From Plectosphaerella cucumerina (Eukaryota > Ascomycota > Sordariomycetes > Glomerellales > Plectosphaerellaceae), in the NCBI GenBank assembly GCA_020746995.1, contig JAGPXD010000007.1, positions 1,612,001 through 1,676,000 of the forward strand: a DNA stretch of 64,000 bases. Reading direction: 5' to 3'. A model generated the notes under the pieces. That model was not told the DNA's origin, did no database searches, and was given only the letters and a program-made list of their open reading frames with translations. Shown piece after piece: positions 9,581 to 21,156 of this stretch. Each line of letters starts with the position of its first letter. The stretch's first letter is position 1. Made by a program: the position numbers and the translations under genes.

Positions 9581-12294
9581 ATGAACGGACATTTCGCTTC
9601 CATCGGCGACGAGCCGGGCGTCGAGAGCTACGAGCATGGCGTCCAGGTCATCGATGACCAGAAGGAGTTCAAGTGCGTCCAAGTTGCCCCTGAGCCGCAC
9701 CGCAACCGCCCCTCTTGGCGATGCGATGCGCCCGGTCGACGACCGGCCCGACTGACTTTGATGCCCTCGCAGCACCCAGCTCGTCAACTACCTCCGTCAG
9801 GTCCATGTCGCCGAGGCAGGCTTCAACTACCACCTCATCTCCGTCTTCGGCTCCCAGTCCACGGGAAAGTCGACCCTCCTCAACAACCTCTTCGGCACCG
9901 CCTTCTCCGTCATGTCCGAGACGGAAAGACGGCAAACCACCAAGGGTATCTGGCTCTCCAAGAACAAGAAGGATGCCAACACGGCCGAGAACATCCTCGT
10001 CATGGACGTCGAGGGCACCGACGGCAGGGAGCGCGGCGAGGACCAGGACTTTGAGCGCAAGAGCGCCCTCTTCGCCCTGGCCACCAGCGAGGTCCTCATC
10101 GTCAACATTTGGGAAACCCAGGTCGGCCTCTACAACGGCGCCAACATGGGTCTGCTCAAGACCGTCTTCGAGGTTAACCTCCAGCTCTTCCTCAAGGACA
10201 AGCAGTCCAACATCCGCTCCCTCCTCTTCTTCGTCATCCGCGACCACCTCGGCGTCACCCCCCTGTCCGCTCTGCGCAACACCCTGGTCCAGGACCTCAG
10301 CAAGATCTGGACCTCGATATCCAAGCCTCCGGGCCTCGAGAACTCGCGCATCGAGGACTACTTCGACTTTGGCTTCGCTGCCCTCCCCCACAAGATCCTC
10401 CAGCCTGATAAGTTCACGACTGAGGTCCAAAAGCTGGGCACGCGTTTCACCGCCGGTCACCGCACACAAGGCGATGCCTCCCAGGAGTTCGAGGGCGGCC
10501 TCTTCCTCCCAGAATACCACCGCCGCATCCCAGCCGACGGCTTCTCCGTCTACGCCGAGGGTGTCTGGGACCAGATTGTCAACAACAAGGATCTCGACCT
10601 TCCCACCCAGCAGGAGCTGCTCGCTCAATTCCGCTGCGACGAGATCAGCAGGGAGGTCCTCGTTGCCTTTGACGAGGGCATCCTGCCCCTCGAGGAGCAG
10701 CAGGCTGAGGCTGCGAGGAACGGCCAGCCCGCCGTGCTGCCCGACCTCGGCCTCATCGGCAGCAAGGCGCGTCAGAAGTGCCTGCAGGCATTTGAGGTCC
10801 AGGCTAGTAGGTACCACAAGGGCGTGTACTCCAGGAAACGCGTCGACCTCGAGGCCAAGGTTGATGGCCGCCTCAAGACCCTCTACTTTGCGCACCTGAC
10901 GTCCGCCCACAAGACGGGCATCACCACCTTCAGCAACGCAGTCGCCGCCGCCGTCAAGGCCGGGCAAAAGTCGGGCGCTGCCTACGAGTTCGCCGAGATT
11001 GTCGCCGAGGAGAAGGAGGCATCTCTCAAGTACTTCAAGAAGGAGGCCAAGAGCCTGGGCATCGAGGGCGTCGCCTGGACAAACTTCAAGCCCCAGTATC
11101 TCCTCTTCGAGAAGGAGCTCGACGACGTCAGCGGCAAGCTCCGCAAGGAGGAGATGCGCCGGTTGGCCACCCGCGTCGAGCGCTGGGTCAAGTCGCGGCT
11201 CGGCGACGCCATCGGTCTTGAGTTCAACAAGCTCGGCTCGGGCCGGGCGGGGTCGGGCGCGCCCGAGGAGGGCGATAAGCCAGCGGAGAAGGACCTGTGG
11301 GACCGCATCTGGACCGTCTTCGTCGGGGTTGTCGCCGAGGCCCAGGGTCGCTTCACTGACCGCGCCAAGAGCTTCGAGGCTACTCAGGAGGAGGTCGACA
11401 TTGGCCTCTGGAGGCTGCGCCGCAAGAGCTGGGTCGCGCTCCGCGAAAAGATTGAGGAGGAGGTTATGGAGGGCAACATCCTTCTCAAGCTGCGTGAGAA
11501 CTTTGAGGACAAGTTCCGCTATGACGAGGCCGGCGTGCCCCGGATATGGTCGCCCACCGACGACATTGAGGGCATCTACACGAAGGCGCGCGAGTCGACC
11601 CTCACGCTGATTCCGCTGCTGTCGAGGTTCCGCCTCGCTGACACGTACGCCCCGCCCGACCTCCCGTCGTGGATTGGCCTGCAGCCCAGGGGTGTCGAGG
11701 CCAGCGACGAGGAGGACCTCGCGCCCATTGGCGGCGTCGACGAGGAGGACGGCAAGAGCCTCGAGGAGGAGATGACGGTGCTCAGCGAGAGCAAGCGCCA
11801 GGACCTCGTCGTGCGCTTCAAGAAGACGGCCGACGGCGTATACGTCGAGGCCAAGCGGAGCGCCATCGGTGGCGTGGCCCAGGTACCCCTGTACTTCTAC
11901 GCGCTGCTCGTGGCGCTGGGGTGGAACGAGATTATTGCCGGTAAGTACTTGGTTGTGATGCAGAAGATGAAGGATGCGGACCACTAACACCTCGCCAGTC
12001 CTGCGCAACCCCTTCCTCTTCATCTTCCTCATCCTGCTGGCGGGCGGCACGTACCTCGCCTACTCGATGAACATGCTCGGCCCGATGATGCAGATGGCCA
12101 ACGCGGCGGCCACCCAGGGCGTCGACATTGGCAAGCAGAAGCTCCGCGAGTTCATCGAGAACTCGGACTCTGCGCGCCAGGCGCTCAACATGCCGTCGCG
12201 GACCGACAGCGACGCCGTCAGCCTGGACACGTTGGATAGCAGGGGCAAGAAGAAGACGACGTCGTCGCAAGTCGTGGATGACGATGAGATTTAG
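9581..12294 (+). CDS. SEY1: Atlastin-like dynamin GTPase Sey1, ER membrane fusion
   Basis: ER-anchored GTPase of the RHD3/Sey1 family that drives homotypic ER fusion and tubule branching. Exons 9581-9672, 9773-11940 and 11999-12294 give 851 residues, normal for fungal Sey1. GTPase motifs: P-loop GSQSTGKST (about 57-65), switch I with RRQTTKGIW, G3 DVEGTDGRERGED (about 109-121) and the G4-like IRDHLG. A long helical middle domain follows. At the C-terminus, VPLYFYALLVALGWNEIIA and LFIFLILLAGGTYLAY form the paired membrane hairpin, then an amphipathic tail and an acidic end VVDDDEI. The second intron (GTAAGT...CTAAC...CAG) splits the hairpin. The long minus-strand ORF over this gene is a composition shadow. 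Confidence 0.97.
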
Positions 12295-12511
12295 ACTGGG
12301 GCTCGAAAGAAGGCGAGAAAGCATGGAAAAAGAACCCGACGAGCCACGATGCATGACACACACAGGTAGCGTAGCACAGGATGGATCTAATGTCTATACA
12401 CGTCCCTGTTTCTGGGGTAGTTTCGGAAAGGCGCTTCACACGCGATGATGGTATACAGATGGCCGGCCGTTCAGTCATACATACAAAGGAAAGAAGTCGG
12501 TAGGGCTTGTG

Positions 12512-13540
12512 TCAGAAGGCTTCGAGCCCTGCTGGCTTGCCGAACCATGTGCCCAGCTCGTCCGCCTCCTTGTCCTGGGCGGCGGAGAAGTAGTCTGTCA
12601 GACGGGTGTTCTCGTCGTCCTCGTCGACAGGCCACTCGACCTTGACGCCCCCCCGCGTATCGAGCATATCCTTTGCTGTGCCCCAGCTGAAGCGGCACTC
12701 TGGGCCCCAGCCAAAGACGGGGTGCATGTTGGCTCGTAGCCACGAGACGCACCGCGCGTCCGAGGGATAACCAGAACCCCAGGCCATGGGCTCGTCGGTG
12801 CCGTCAGGCTGGGACTTGTGCGCGCGGTAGAGGACCTCGAGGGCGGCGTCGCGCGTGACCTTGGCGCACACGGAGGCGGCCGAGACGCAGGGGTAGAGGC
12901 TGTCGGCCTTTTTGGCGACGGTGATCTTGACGGTGGGGAAGAAGCGCTGCAGCTTGGCCTGGTACGCTGCTGGCTGGCCGACGGTGTCGACGTAGATCTC
13001 CTCGACGCGGACGCCGCGGTCGATGACGCCGCGGATGATCTCGACGGTGGCGTCGAGGGCCTGGGAGTTGAGGTTGTACATTGCGCCGGCGCGCATCATG
13101 CCCGAAGAGATGTCGCGGGCGGAGAGGGAGCGGATGGCGAAGCCGCAGGAGGCGGCGAGGTCGGAGGATGGATCGCACTGGATGCGCATGAGGGACTCGC
13201 GGACGGCGGGGGTGAGGATCTTGGAGTCGTCGAAGTGGTGTGTCTCGCCGAGGAGGGGGTCGGAGAGCGGGAGGGGGAGGTAGAAGGCGGAGTAGACCAT
13301 GGGGCCGAGGACGGGGCCGCGGCCGGCTTCGTCGATGCCGAGGCAGACGGGGGGAGAGTCGGGGCTTGCGCGGGAGGTGTCGCTGTTTGTGGATGGGGAG
13401 AGGAGGGCTGGCGGGATGGGGGAGTAGTATGTGTAGGAATCGCCGGCGAGGATGGCGGGCTCGAGGACTGAGGGGGGGATGTAGATGTTGGAGAGGGGTG
13501 TCTCGAGGGGGGCCTCTTCGGTCATGTTTGCGTCGTCCAT
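12512..13540 (-). CDS. RNH201: Ribonuclease H2 catalytic subunit A
   Basis: Catalytic subunit of RNase H2, which nicks RNA in RNA:DNA hybrids and removes single ribonucleotides from DNA, normally as a trimer with H2B and H2C. Single exon, 342 residues from the first ATG at 13540 (the upstream frame begins with TTG). The type-2 RNase H motif GIDEAGRGPVLGPMVY carries the catalytic Asp70-Glu71. The other two acids are in YVDTVGQP (Asp185) and AASVCAKVTRDAALE (Asp231). HHFDDSKILT and AWGSGYPSDARC are also conserved. The first 60 residues are a low-complexity extension. Near the C-terminus DENTRLTDYF (about 309-318) resembles a PCNA-interacting PIP box. The 3' end is only 217 bp from that of SEY1 (convergent). 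Confidence 0.96.
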   Translation of the reverse strand: MDDANMTEEAPLETPLSNIYIPPSVLEPAILAGDSYTYYSPIPPALLSPSTNSDTSRASPDSPPVCLGIDEAGRGPVLGPMVYSAFYLPLPLSDPLLGETHHFDDSKILTPAVRESLMRIQCDPSSDLAASCGFAIRSLSARDISSGMMRAGAMYNLNSQALDATVEIIRGVIDRGVRVEEIYVDTVGQPAAYQAKLQRFFPTVKITVAKKADSLYPCVSAASVCAKVTRDAALEVLYRAHKSQPDGTDEPMAWGSGYPSDARCVSWLRANMHPVFGWGPECRFSWGTAKDMLDTRGGVKVEWPVDEDDENTRLTDYFSAAQDKEADELGTWFGKPAGLEAF

Positions 13541-14136
13541 GGTGATGTTCCCGCGTAGATATTCTGTGCGATTGTGTTCCTGGTGTATTCGGATCTCCAA
13601 GGGTTCCGAAGAGCTGTAACTTGTTGTCTTGCGGTGTCGTGGTGGGTAGGTTGTTGAGGTAGAAGTTTAGTGGTTGTGGTGTTGGTCCGTCGCGGGGCGA
13701 CCTCGACCCGACGCGTCCAACACGCGTCTAACCTAATGTACCTGTACAGGTGGTGGAGGGGCTGGGCCGCTAAGCTAACGAATTTCCAGGGAGCACCACC
13801 GCCTAATTAATGCCTGCCTCTGGATTGGTGACTGGCGCCTTGGGTCGAGTGCTTCGAGGTCGCATCAAGAAAGAATCGGGCAGGCGCGAGCGCGCACCTT
13901 CACCTTCAACCGAAAATCACAACACCGTGACGAACAAGACGCACCTTTATCCACCGTCCTACATCATCACGGACCGACCCCCTTTCTCGGCAGTGTGTAC
14001 ATTCGTTCGACATCAACAACAAAAGGCCCGCCGATTTCGCGATCCTGATTCGCGCATCCCTCCGGCCCCGTGTGTTTACTTCAATCACTGAATCTGGACT
14101 CGGACCGGACGACGCGCGGGCGCCCCCATCTGCACG
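13541..14136. other. Divergent promoter region (RNH201 / MIF2)
   Basis: About 600 bp between divergent start codons of RNase H2A and CENP-C; contains the CT-rich leader of the latter. No gene recognised. Confidence 0.6.
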
Positions 14137-16586
14137 ATGGCTCCTCGTGGCGCCGCCCGCCGCAGCGAAGCGCATACCGAAGAGTACCGCGAGCTGGGCG
14201 TTGCAGGCCGGTAAGACGTTTGCCCAAATTCGACCGCGTCGATGTGGTATCCGGACGAGCATGACTGACCGAGATGGATCAGCAAAACTGGTGTCGTCCT
14301 ACCCAACCTCGGCGCTCGCGACGAACATGGCATGGCCGCGATCGACAAGCTCTTCTCCTCGTCACCCGACAACCAGACCCCGAATGCTGCCGATGATAAG
14401 ACACAGGGAGCTATGGACATGGACTTAGAGGAGGGTGTGTTTCGACGACCTCCCCAAAACCCCTGAAGGGCAAACTGCTGACTCTCTCGCCTACCAGATA
14501 CCGGCCCCGGCCCTCTGTCCATCATGAAGGGCGCGCATAAGTTGCTGCCCCGTGGCACCTCTCCCCGCAAGACCAACATGCAGTCGCCCGCCCTGAGGAA
14601 TCCCCTCCTAGGCCGCTCCTCATCGCCCGTCCGCGGCACCATCGTCGACTCGGACCCTGTAGACGAAGCAAACCCCCAGCGCGCCGGCTCTGTGGCGCGC
14701 AAGCTCAGCTACGCCAATGGCGCGCGTGCTAAGGCCTCGCGCGCCAACGGTACACAGTCCAACGGCCACAAGCGGCCCCTCCAAAACGTCGAGGACGATG
14801 AGGAGGAAGACGACACCGACGACGATGGCGATATCCAAGCGCACGACACTTCCAATGGACAAGATGACTCGATGCAGATGCTCGGCGATGACGACAGTAT
14901 CGCATCAGTGGAAGAGGAGGCCGAGACAGACGAGACCATCGAGTCGCCTCCGCCGGCAAAGGCGAAGCCAGGCAGACGCGGCCGACCCGCCAAGGCCAAG
15001 GAGCCGTCGCCTGAGCCGGAGCCAGAGTCCGCTTCCGAATCCGAGCCCGAAGCCCTGCCTGCTTTCGATGACGAGCCAACGGCCGACGACGAAGATGGGC
15101 CCATGTCCCCCGAACCCGAACCTGCACCGAAACCTGTCGAAGCCGCAAAGAAGAGGGGCCGGCCGGCGACGAAGCCAGCTCCTGCCGAGAAGCCTGCGAA
15201 GAAGCAAGCACCTGCCGAGAAAGCTACAGCGAAGAAGCAGGCACCGGCGGAGAAGCCTGCTCCGAAGAAGAGAGGACGGCCGTCCAAGAAGTCACTTGAG
15301 GCTCAGAAGGCACAGGAGGAGCCTGAGCCTGAGCCTGAGCCTGAGGCGTCAACGGTTGTTGAAGAGGAGGAGGAAGAGGAAGAGGAGGACCCCCGACCCC
15401 CCAAGCGGTCTCGCATCACGGAGAAGGCACCCAGGCCAGCACCCAAGACGGCTCTCAAGGCGGCTCCCAAGGCTGCCGGAGGTCGTGGACGGCCCAAGGC
15501 TACACCCGCGATGACTGCGCCCTCTCCGGAACCGGAACCGGAGAAGGAACCAACACCCGAGCCGATCAAACCCAAGTCCAAGGCCGCGGCGGCTGAGGTT
15601 TCCAAGAAGAATGCGCCTGCCGTAAAGAAGGGCCGTCCTGGTCGCCCGTCCAAGGCCAATGTCGGCGAGGACTCAGTGCTGGAAACCGTGCAGAAGGGCC
15701 CGCCTCTGCCCAAGTCTCGCGGCCTCTACTCAGTCAAGCGCGACGGCAGCGAGGGTATTCAGACAACACGGTCCGGCCGACACTCGTACGCACCGCTCCA
15801 CTACTGGCGCAACGAACGCGTTCTCTATAACAGCGATAACGACGTCTGGGAAGACAGTGTCAATCCTCGTGGCAAGCACGAGAAGTTTGTGCTCCCCAGC
15901 ACAAAGGGCGTGGTGCGCATCGAGGAGGAGCCGGTCGAGCACAAGAGGAAGGCGCGGGGCCCCAGGCCCAAGGCCAAGTCAAGGGCGGCCGAGTCGCAAG
16001 AGCCGGAGCACCATCGCGAGCCCCTGGAGCCGTGGGAGCTTGGTGAGGGCCGCATCGAAGGCGAGACGATCGTGTGGGACCCCGACTACGAGTTCAACCC
16101 GCCGGCCCCCGACGAGCCTGTTTCCTTCGAGATTAACCAGCTCGCCATGTCGTCCGAGGCCATTCAAACGCGTAACGTGCGGGACGCAACCTTCCGCTTC
16201 ACCAAGCTGCTGTCGATGCCCTTCTTCGGCTCGGGCATCGTCGACCTGCCGCCGGGTGCGGAGAAGAAGCCCAAGAACTCGAGGAAGAACCACATGACCT
16301 TCTTCGTGCACTACGGCAAGGTTCTGGTGACGGTCAACGAGACGCAGTTCCGCATCAGCGCCGGTGGGTATTGGAACGTGCCGAGAGGTGAGTCTTTTTG
16401 ATTTGTGGAAGTGTGTGTGGACAGTCAGGCTGATAGTGACGCGCAGGCAACTACTACAACATCCAGAACGATTACGAGCAGCCGGCACGACTCTTCTTCA
16501 CGCAGGGTTGCGAAATGATGATTGCCCAACCCGATGGACGATCGGTCCTGGAGGGTCCCAACATGGACACGACCGTGGGCATTTGA
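14137..16586 (+). CDS. MIF2: Inner-kinetochore protein CENP-C (Mif2)
   Basis: Centromere protein that binds CENP-A nucleosomes and dimerises to scaffold the kinetochore. Exons 14137-14210, 14283-14434, 14498-16387 and 16447-16586 give 751 residues. The N-terminus reads MAPRGAARRSEAHTEEYREL, then GVAGRKTGVVLPNLGARDEH, matching the Mif2 N-terminal block that contacts the Mis12 complex. Residues about 230-460 are acidic/basic low complexity with five AT-hook-like cores (RRGRPAK, KKRGRPA, KKRGRPSKK, GRGRPK, KKGRPGRPSK). The CENP-C motif lies at about 499-520 (TRSGRHSYAPLHYWRNERVL). The C-terminal cupin dimerisation domain (about 620-740) includes MTFFVHYGKVLVTVNETQFR and YYNIQNDYEQPARLFF. Splice phases agree throughout; the last intron (16388-16446) interrupts the cupin. 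Confidence 0.95.
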
Positions 16587-19248
16587 GGAAGTCGAGAGGG
16601 GGGAGGGGTCGTTTGAGCGGTCTTGGCTTTCAGGGCGCGCGTTCAGTTGGATTATGAGGCTTGAGCGGACCATCTTTTTGCGAACGTGTGGAGCGCGCGG
16701 ATGACGGGTGAACATGAGGCAGGCAGTCTGCGTGGGCGTGGGCGTTCAGGGGTGCAGGGTTCATTCAGATGGGGTGGATGCGCTTGTGTGTGCTGCCGGT
16801 TCGGCGGCGAGGAGGAGCCATGCCACGGTTATACGATGTGGAAGGGCTTACTCGTGTCAGAAAATGAGTGTCGAGCTAGTTGTCTCACCAATTATACCAT
16901 GTCTGTTCTGCTGAGCGAGCGAGCGATTCTGGGGGTTGAAGTGCAGTTCCTCAGGCCCCCTGGAAGGCAAAGGGGGAGGGGATGCATTTATGGGATCTGA
17001 CGGTTGACCAAAGATCTATCACCTGCCTCGAAGAGAGAAGGAGAGAGTCGAAAGTCGGTGTCGGGGGACAGGACAGGGGCAGTTTGAGACTCGGCCCAAT
17101 GATGGGGGCATGTCCAGGTCGGTCGGACGAGGCGGGCCAGCCAAGGGCCGGGATCGTGCATGACTGGCATGCGAGCTGGCCGGAAGGAGGGCATCTGCCT
17201 GGACCGGCGCCACAAGGGAGACGGGGAGCACAGGGGAGGGGGAGGGCGGTCCGTATCATCGTGGTGTCCAGTGGTGGTGGGCTTGCTGCAGCAGTCCCCC
17301 GAGTCACGTCACGTGGTTTCGTGCAAACTTGGCGAGGTCCAGGCAGAAGAGCGGGGCCGGGGGCTGCCGCGAAAACGCGTCTCCCCGCCCACCTCACCTC
17401 ACCTCGCCTTCGCCCGACCGCTTCCCACCAACTTCATCCCATCGCGCGACGGAGGCACCCTCAACACGGAACGCAATTCTGATTCTTTATTCATCTCCAA
17501 TGCGTAAAAATCAAAGTCCCTCAATTTTCCCGCGTGTCGCGACAACTTTTCCTCGTTGAACGGGTGGTAGGTGACGTCGATGCCCTTGGGCCATCAGAGC
17601 GGCCGCATTTGGACCCCCTCCCCCCTCTCACTTCTGCCGATCAGGCCGGCCGGTCTCGATGGCCCAATTTCTCGCCCGTCCCTGGGGCAATCCTTGTCTC
17701 GTTTGTGTCGCCTCTGGGGGGCGTGTGGTTGCGAAGCGAGCGAGTTCATCCGTCCGGCGCAAACACAAAAATGAGCTGCTGAAGCGCTGCTGCTCCGCCC
17801 AGCCGGTTTTTCCTATCTTGTCCCAATCCCACGTCGGGGCTGCACATGCAGCGAACCTGGAAACGAGCCCGCTTCTTATGACTCACAAGCTAAGATAGGT
17901 CCGGGCACACACACACCCTCTTCGTCAGCACTCGGCCTGGAATGGCTGGGCGAGGCTTGCTTTGCGCGACGAGCTGTCCAAGCGGATGGTACGTCGTGGC
18001 CCTGGATCTTGCATGGCCGACTCGCCTCGCCTTGTCGTTGGTCAATTGGGCATCGGGCTGACGCTTCATGTGTTTCCATGGCCACGCACCGAGTTCGTCG
18101 ACGGACGAGTCCAATTGATGTCTGCCTGCATGGTTCAGGTGTTTCCTCGCTGGCGCGCATGGTCTCCCAATCCTTCCTCCTGCGGGCTGTCCGTGGAAGC
18201 AGGTCCGGGCTTGGGAACAAACGGCCGCAGTCGGTCATCATTCGTCAAGACGAGCATCACTTTTTTTTTTGCCCTTCCTTCTCTCTGCTCCCTGGACCTG
18301 CGAGTGCAGGGATGTCGGTTGACGGGGCACTTTACGCGGTGGGTGATACGATGCAAGCGCGTGCGAACACCCCCCACCATCTTCTGGTCAGGATGGTGGT
18401 GTCTGCTGGCGCTAGTACTGTGCTTCCCGGGGCCACGCCCCCCAAACGGCGACTATCTTCCCCTCATTTTCGCCTTCGACCCACGCCCCTCGACGGAAGC
18501 ACCCCCTCCCTCAATGCATCCCCCCTCCTCTCTGCTTGGCTTGGAATGGCGCCTGGGGCGGCGAGTCCAGCACCTCGACACGACACTTTAAAACACCACC
18601 CTTTCCGCTCCTCCAGGCACCCAACTGCAGGTGTCCCCGATCTCATCATCCATCTGCACTCTGATGTTTGCCACACATCCTCAATAAAAACATCCACTAC
18701 CACCCCTGGTTCATGGCACACGGCAGTTCCCAGCTAGCTCCTCCCCTTTCCCTTCGTCTCTTCAGGTCCGGTCCATGAACCCTTGAGACTTTGGTCTCGC
18801 CGGTCTTTAACAAAACCTCTCACCCCCAAAGGGTTTCCTCTATGAACCCTGTCTTTCACCTCCGCAGCCGCCCGCTTCCATGCCGAATCACCCCTTGTCT
18901 CGCCGACCTTTATTAGCCTCGTCTTCCTTGACTGCGTCTCTCCGTCCCTCTCCACACACACGCCCCCCGTCTTCCAGAGCAGACAGTGTTCGGGAGAGGC
19001 CCCATCCTGCTGCTCCACCGACTCGGCCGCTCTTATACCTCGCTCTCCCGCCTCACCACTCTTAACGTCCACCCGTCCCTCCTCCTGCACCACCACTACT
19101 CACCCATCACCCGTGCTCTCACCAACCGAGCCCCGTTCAGAAGCCTCGTGCAGACAGCACACCCTGATCATCTCGAACTCCTCTCCAGAGGCTCACTTCG
19201 CCCATCGGGGCCTCATACCTAGCAGGGTTCCTGCATCTCCAACACATC
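16587..19248. other. Very long intergenic region upstream of the first Myb-like gene
   Basis: About 2.66 kb, the longest gap here. No supported gene. ORFs at 17962-18591 and 18009-18737 overlap each other in different frames, lack motifs and look compositional. From about 18600 to 19248 the sequence is pyrimidine-rich with CACCACTACTCACCC-like stretches, consistent with a long 5' leader. Several short ATG ORFs lie in it (for example 18880-19065) and would be uORFs if the leader is transcribed (inference). Long upstream regions are typical of fungal regulators. Confidence 0.45.
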
Positions 19249-20104
19249 ATGTCCAACACAGACAACCAAATGACGAGGTTTCTCTTCGCCATCCTGAAAC
19301 AGAAGAACCTCAAGGATGTAAGTCACTCACCCTGTTATCATTTAACCCCAAGACCATCTCTGACAGAAACATCAGATCGACTGGGCCGCCGTCGCCAGAG
19401 ACCCCGTCTTGCCTCAACCGATCACCAACGGCCATGCCGCTCGAATGAGATACTCCCGCTTCCGCTCCGCCATGCTCGGTATCGAACCTCAGAAGAGGAA
19501 CCGCAACACCACCAACTCCAAGAACAAGGTCACAAAATCCAAGAAGGAGTCCAGACCTGTCACGAAACGGGAAGACCAGGACGACGAGGAGCGAGACGAT
19601 CCCGTGAAGCCCGAACCCGGCTACAACGGCCAGTCGACCTATTCCGACTACCAAGCCCGCCTGACCAACATGCGGGTCAAGCACGAGATGAGCCAGCAGC
19701 AACAACAACAACAGCATCACCAGCACAACCCCTACCAACCCGCCCACTTCAACTCACCATCCCCCGCCGGCGCCGAGTCTCTGCGTCTCCTCACGCCCTG
19801 CAGCGACGACATGCTCTCCGTCCCCCACAACCTCCAATTCAGCCCCCCGCCCGCCCTCATCGCCGGCTTCGACCACATGCCCTCAGAGCCGTGCACCCAC
19901 GGCCACGAAGACCACGACGTCTCCAACGAGCCTAGCTCCTGGGCCGCGAGCCCCATCTTCCCACCCTTCGACTACCACCTCAACACCTACGCCATCCCCG
20001 ACATGTCCATCTTCCAGCGGCCCGATACCAGCAGCGGCGACGGCATGCTGACGGGGCAGCACGTCGAGGTCAAGAACGAGCACTGGGACAACGAGCGGTG
20101 CTGA
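19249..20104 (+). CDS. Myb/SANT-like domain protein A, glutamine-rich
   Basis: Predicted nuclear DNA-binding protein of 265 residues from exons 19249-19317 and 19376-20104. Residues about 6-58 form one Myb/SANT-like helical domain: MTRFLFAILKQKNLKD, IDWAAVARD, then RMRYSRFRSAMLG, with the usual spaced aromatic/Trp positions and basic third helix. The domain is followed by a Lys-rich stretch (KVTKSKKESR, possible NLS), acidic segments, a glutamine run (Q131-137) and a Ser/Pro-rich tail, as in fungal regulators. A phase-0 intron splits the domain just before IDW. It heads a group of three similar small genes (next two on the minus strand). Family assignment is from the helix pattern by eye; target genes are unknown. 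Confidence 0.8.
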
Positions 20105-20641
20105 TGTCCGGGCGGGACTGGGGGATATGCTGCTACGATAGACGTCTCGCTTGCGGGACACGGCTTGTCGACACCACTCTGCTTGGGCGGGTATCTGGAA
20201 TGGCCGGGCCCTTGTCTTTGATGTCATGCCGGCGATGGCTTTTCTTTTTCTGTCTCTCCCATCATGTGCCTGGGATCTAATGCGCTATCAAAAACGGAGG
20301 TTGGTCGGGGGGTCTTTTATGGAGTTTTTTGGCGGAAATACCTCTCTAGGCTGAACCATCTCAGAGCTTCTCATCTTTTTTCCTCACGTTTGTCTACGAG
20401 AAAATGAACACGTCCACGCATACATCAACTCGGACCGTAGAACGCGAGCATTTTCTCTTAATCATTCGTTGCGGTCGTATTCGTCGTGTCTGCATTCTCC
20501 ATCGGCCATTCCGGCATAATGTCCTGATCTTTTCCCAGCTATCTCACATCTAGTGAATGTCCATCGCGAGTCATTACCGTCGTGTCATGAACTTCTCCTC
20601 GGGAGGCCAAGACAATGTCCTCAGCTTATGGGTGTGTGCTT
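20105..20641. other. Convergent 3' intergenic region
   Basis: About 540 bp between the 3' ends of Myb-like genes A and B; AT-richer, with no gene or repeat identified. Confidence 0.55.
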
Positions 20642-21156
20642 TCAGCCAAAGAGGCTGCGGTGGCCGGAGCCAATGTCGATGGCCATATCCTGCACCCACT
20701 CCTTGCTCTCCTCCATCTTGACAAGATCCTCGTCCTTGATCTTGCTAGGCGTGTCGAACTGGTAATCCAAGTCGTCGCCGTAATGGCCCTCCATCTGCTG
20801 GGCCATCTTCTTGGGCGTCTTGCCCTTGGCACCGACGCGGCCGGTATTCTTCTTCACTCCAGAGCCCTTGCCGGGAGTGGCCTTGGAGGCGGGGGAGGAG
20901 TTTGAGGTGCCACCGAGATTGCCCTCGACCTTCTTGCGGACTTGGCCGTAGCGGGTCTAAGCGGGGAGAAAATTGTTAGATATGAGATGGTAGGAAGGTG
21001 GGAGGGGGAACTTGCCTTGGCGACATCCGCGTTCTTGAAGCCGCAGTCTGCGGCGACGAGGGACCAGTCGACGTCAGGCTTAGTTTTGCAATGCTTCAAG
21101 ACGAAGTAGAAGAGCTTCATGTCTCCTTGAGACGGGGTGGGAGTAGGAGTAGTCAT
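20642..21156 (-). CDS. Myb/SANT-like domain protein B, with GC-AG intron
   Basis: Predicted 151-residue protein, exons 21016-21156 and 20642-20956 on the minus strand. The Myb/SANT-like domain is residues about 12-62: DMKLFYFVLKHCKTKPDVDW, SLVAADCGFKN, then TRYGQVRKKVEG. The intron (20957-21015, 59 nt) starts with GC in the context AAG|GCAAGT and ends TTAG. This is the strong consensus of GC-AG introns, and no GT donor gives a correct frame. The domain is followed by a basic Gly/Lys stretch (GKGSGVKKNTGRVGAKGKTP) and an acidic tail (DEDLVKMEESKEW). It aligns by eye with genes A and C on either side. Likely nuclear; function unknown. Confidence 0.8.

Noticed and set aside
9669..12050. 793-codon minus-strand ORF
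   Set aside because: Antisense shadow of SEY1. It arises from C-ending codon bias and is Leu/Val/Asp/Gly-rich, without motifs.
17962..18737. Two overlapping ORFs of 209 and 242 codons (+)
   Set aside because: They occupy different frames of the same DNA, have no motif and contain homopolymer-derived runs; treated as non-coding.
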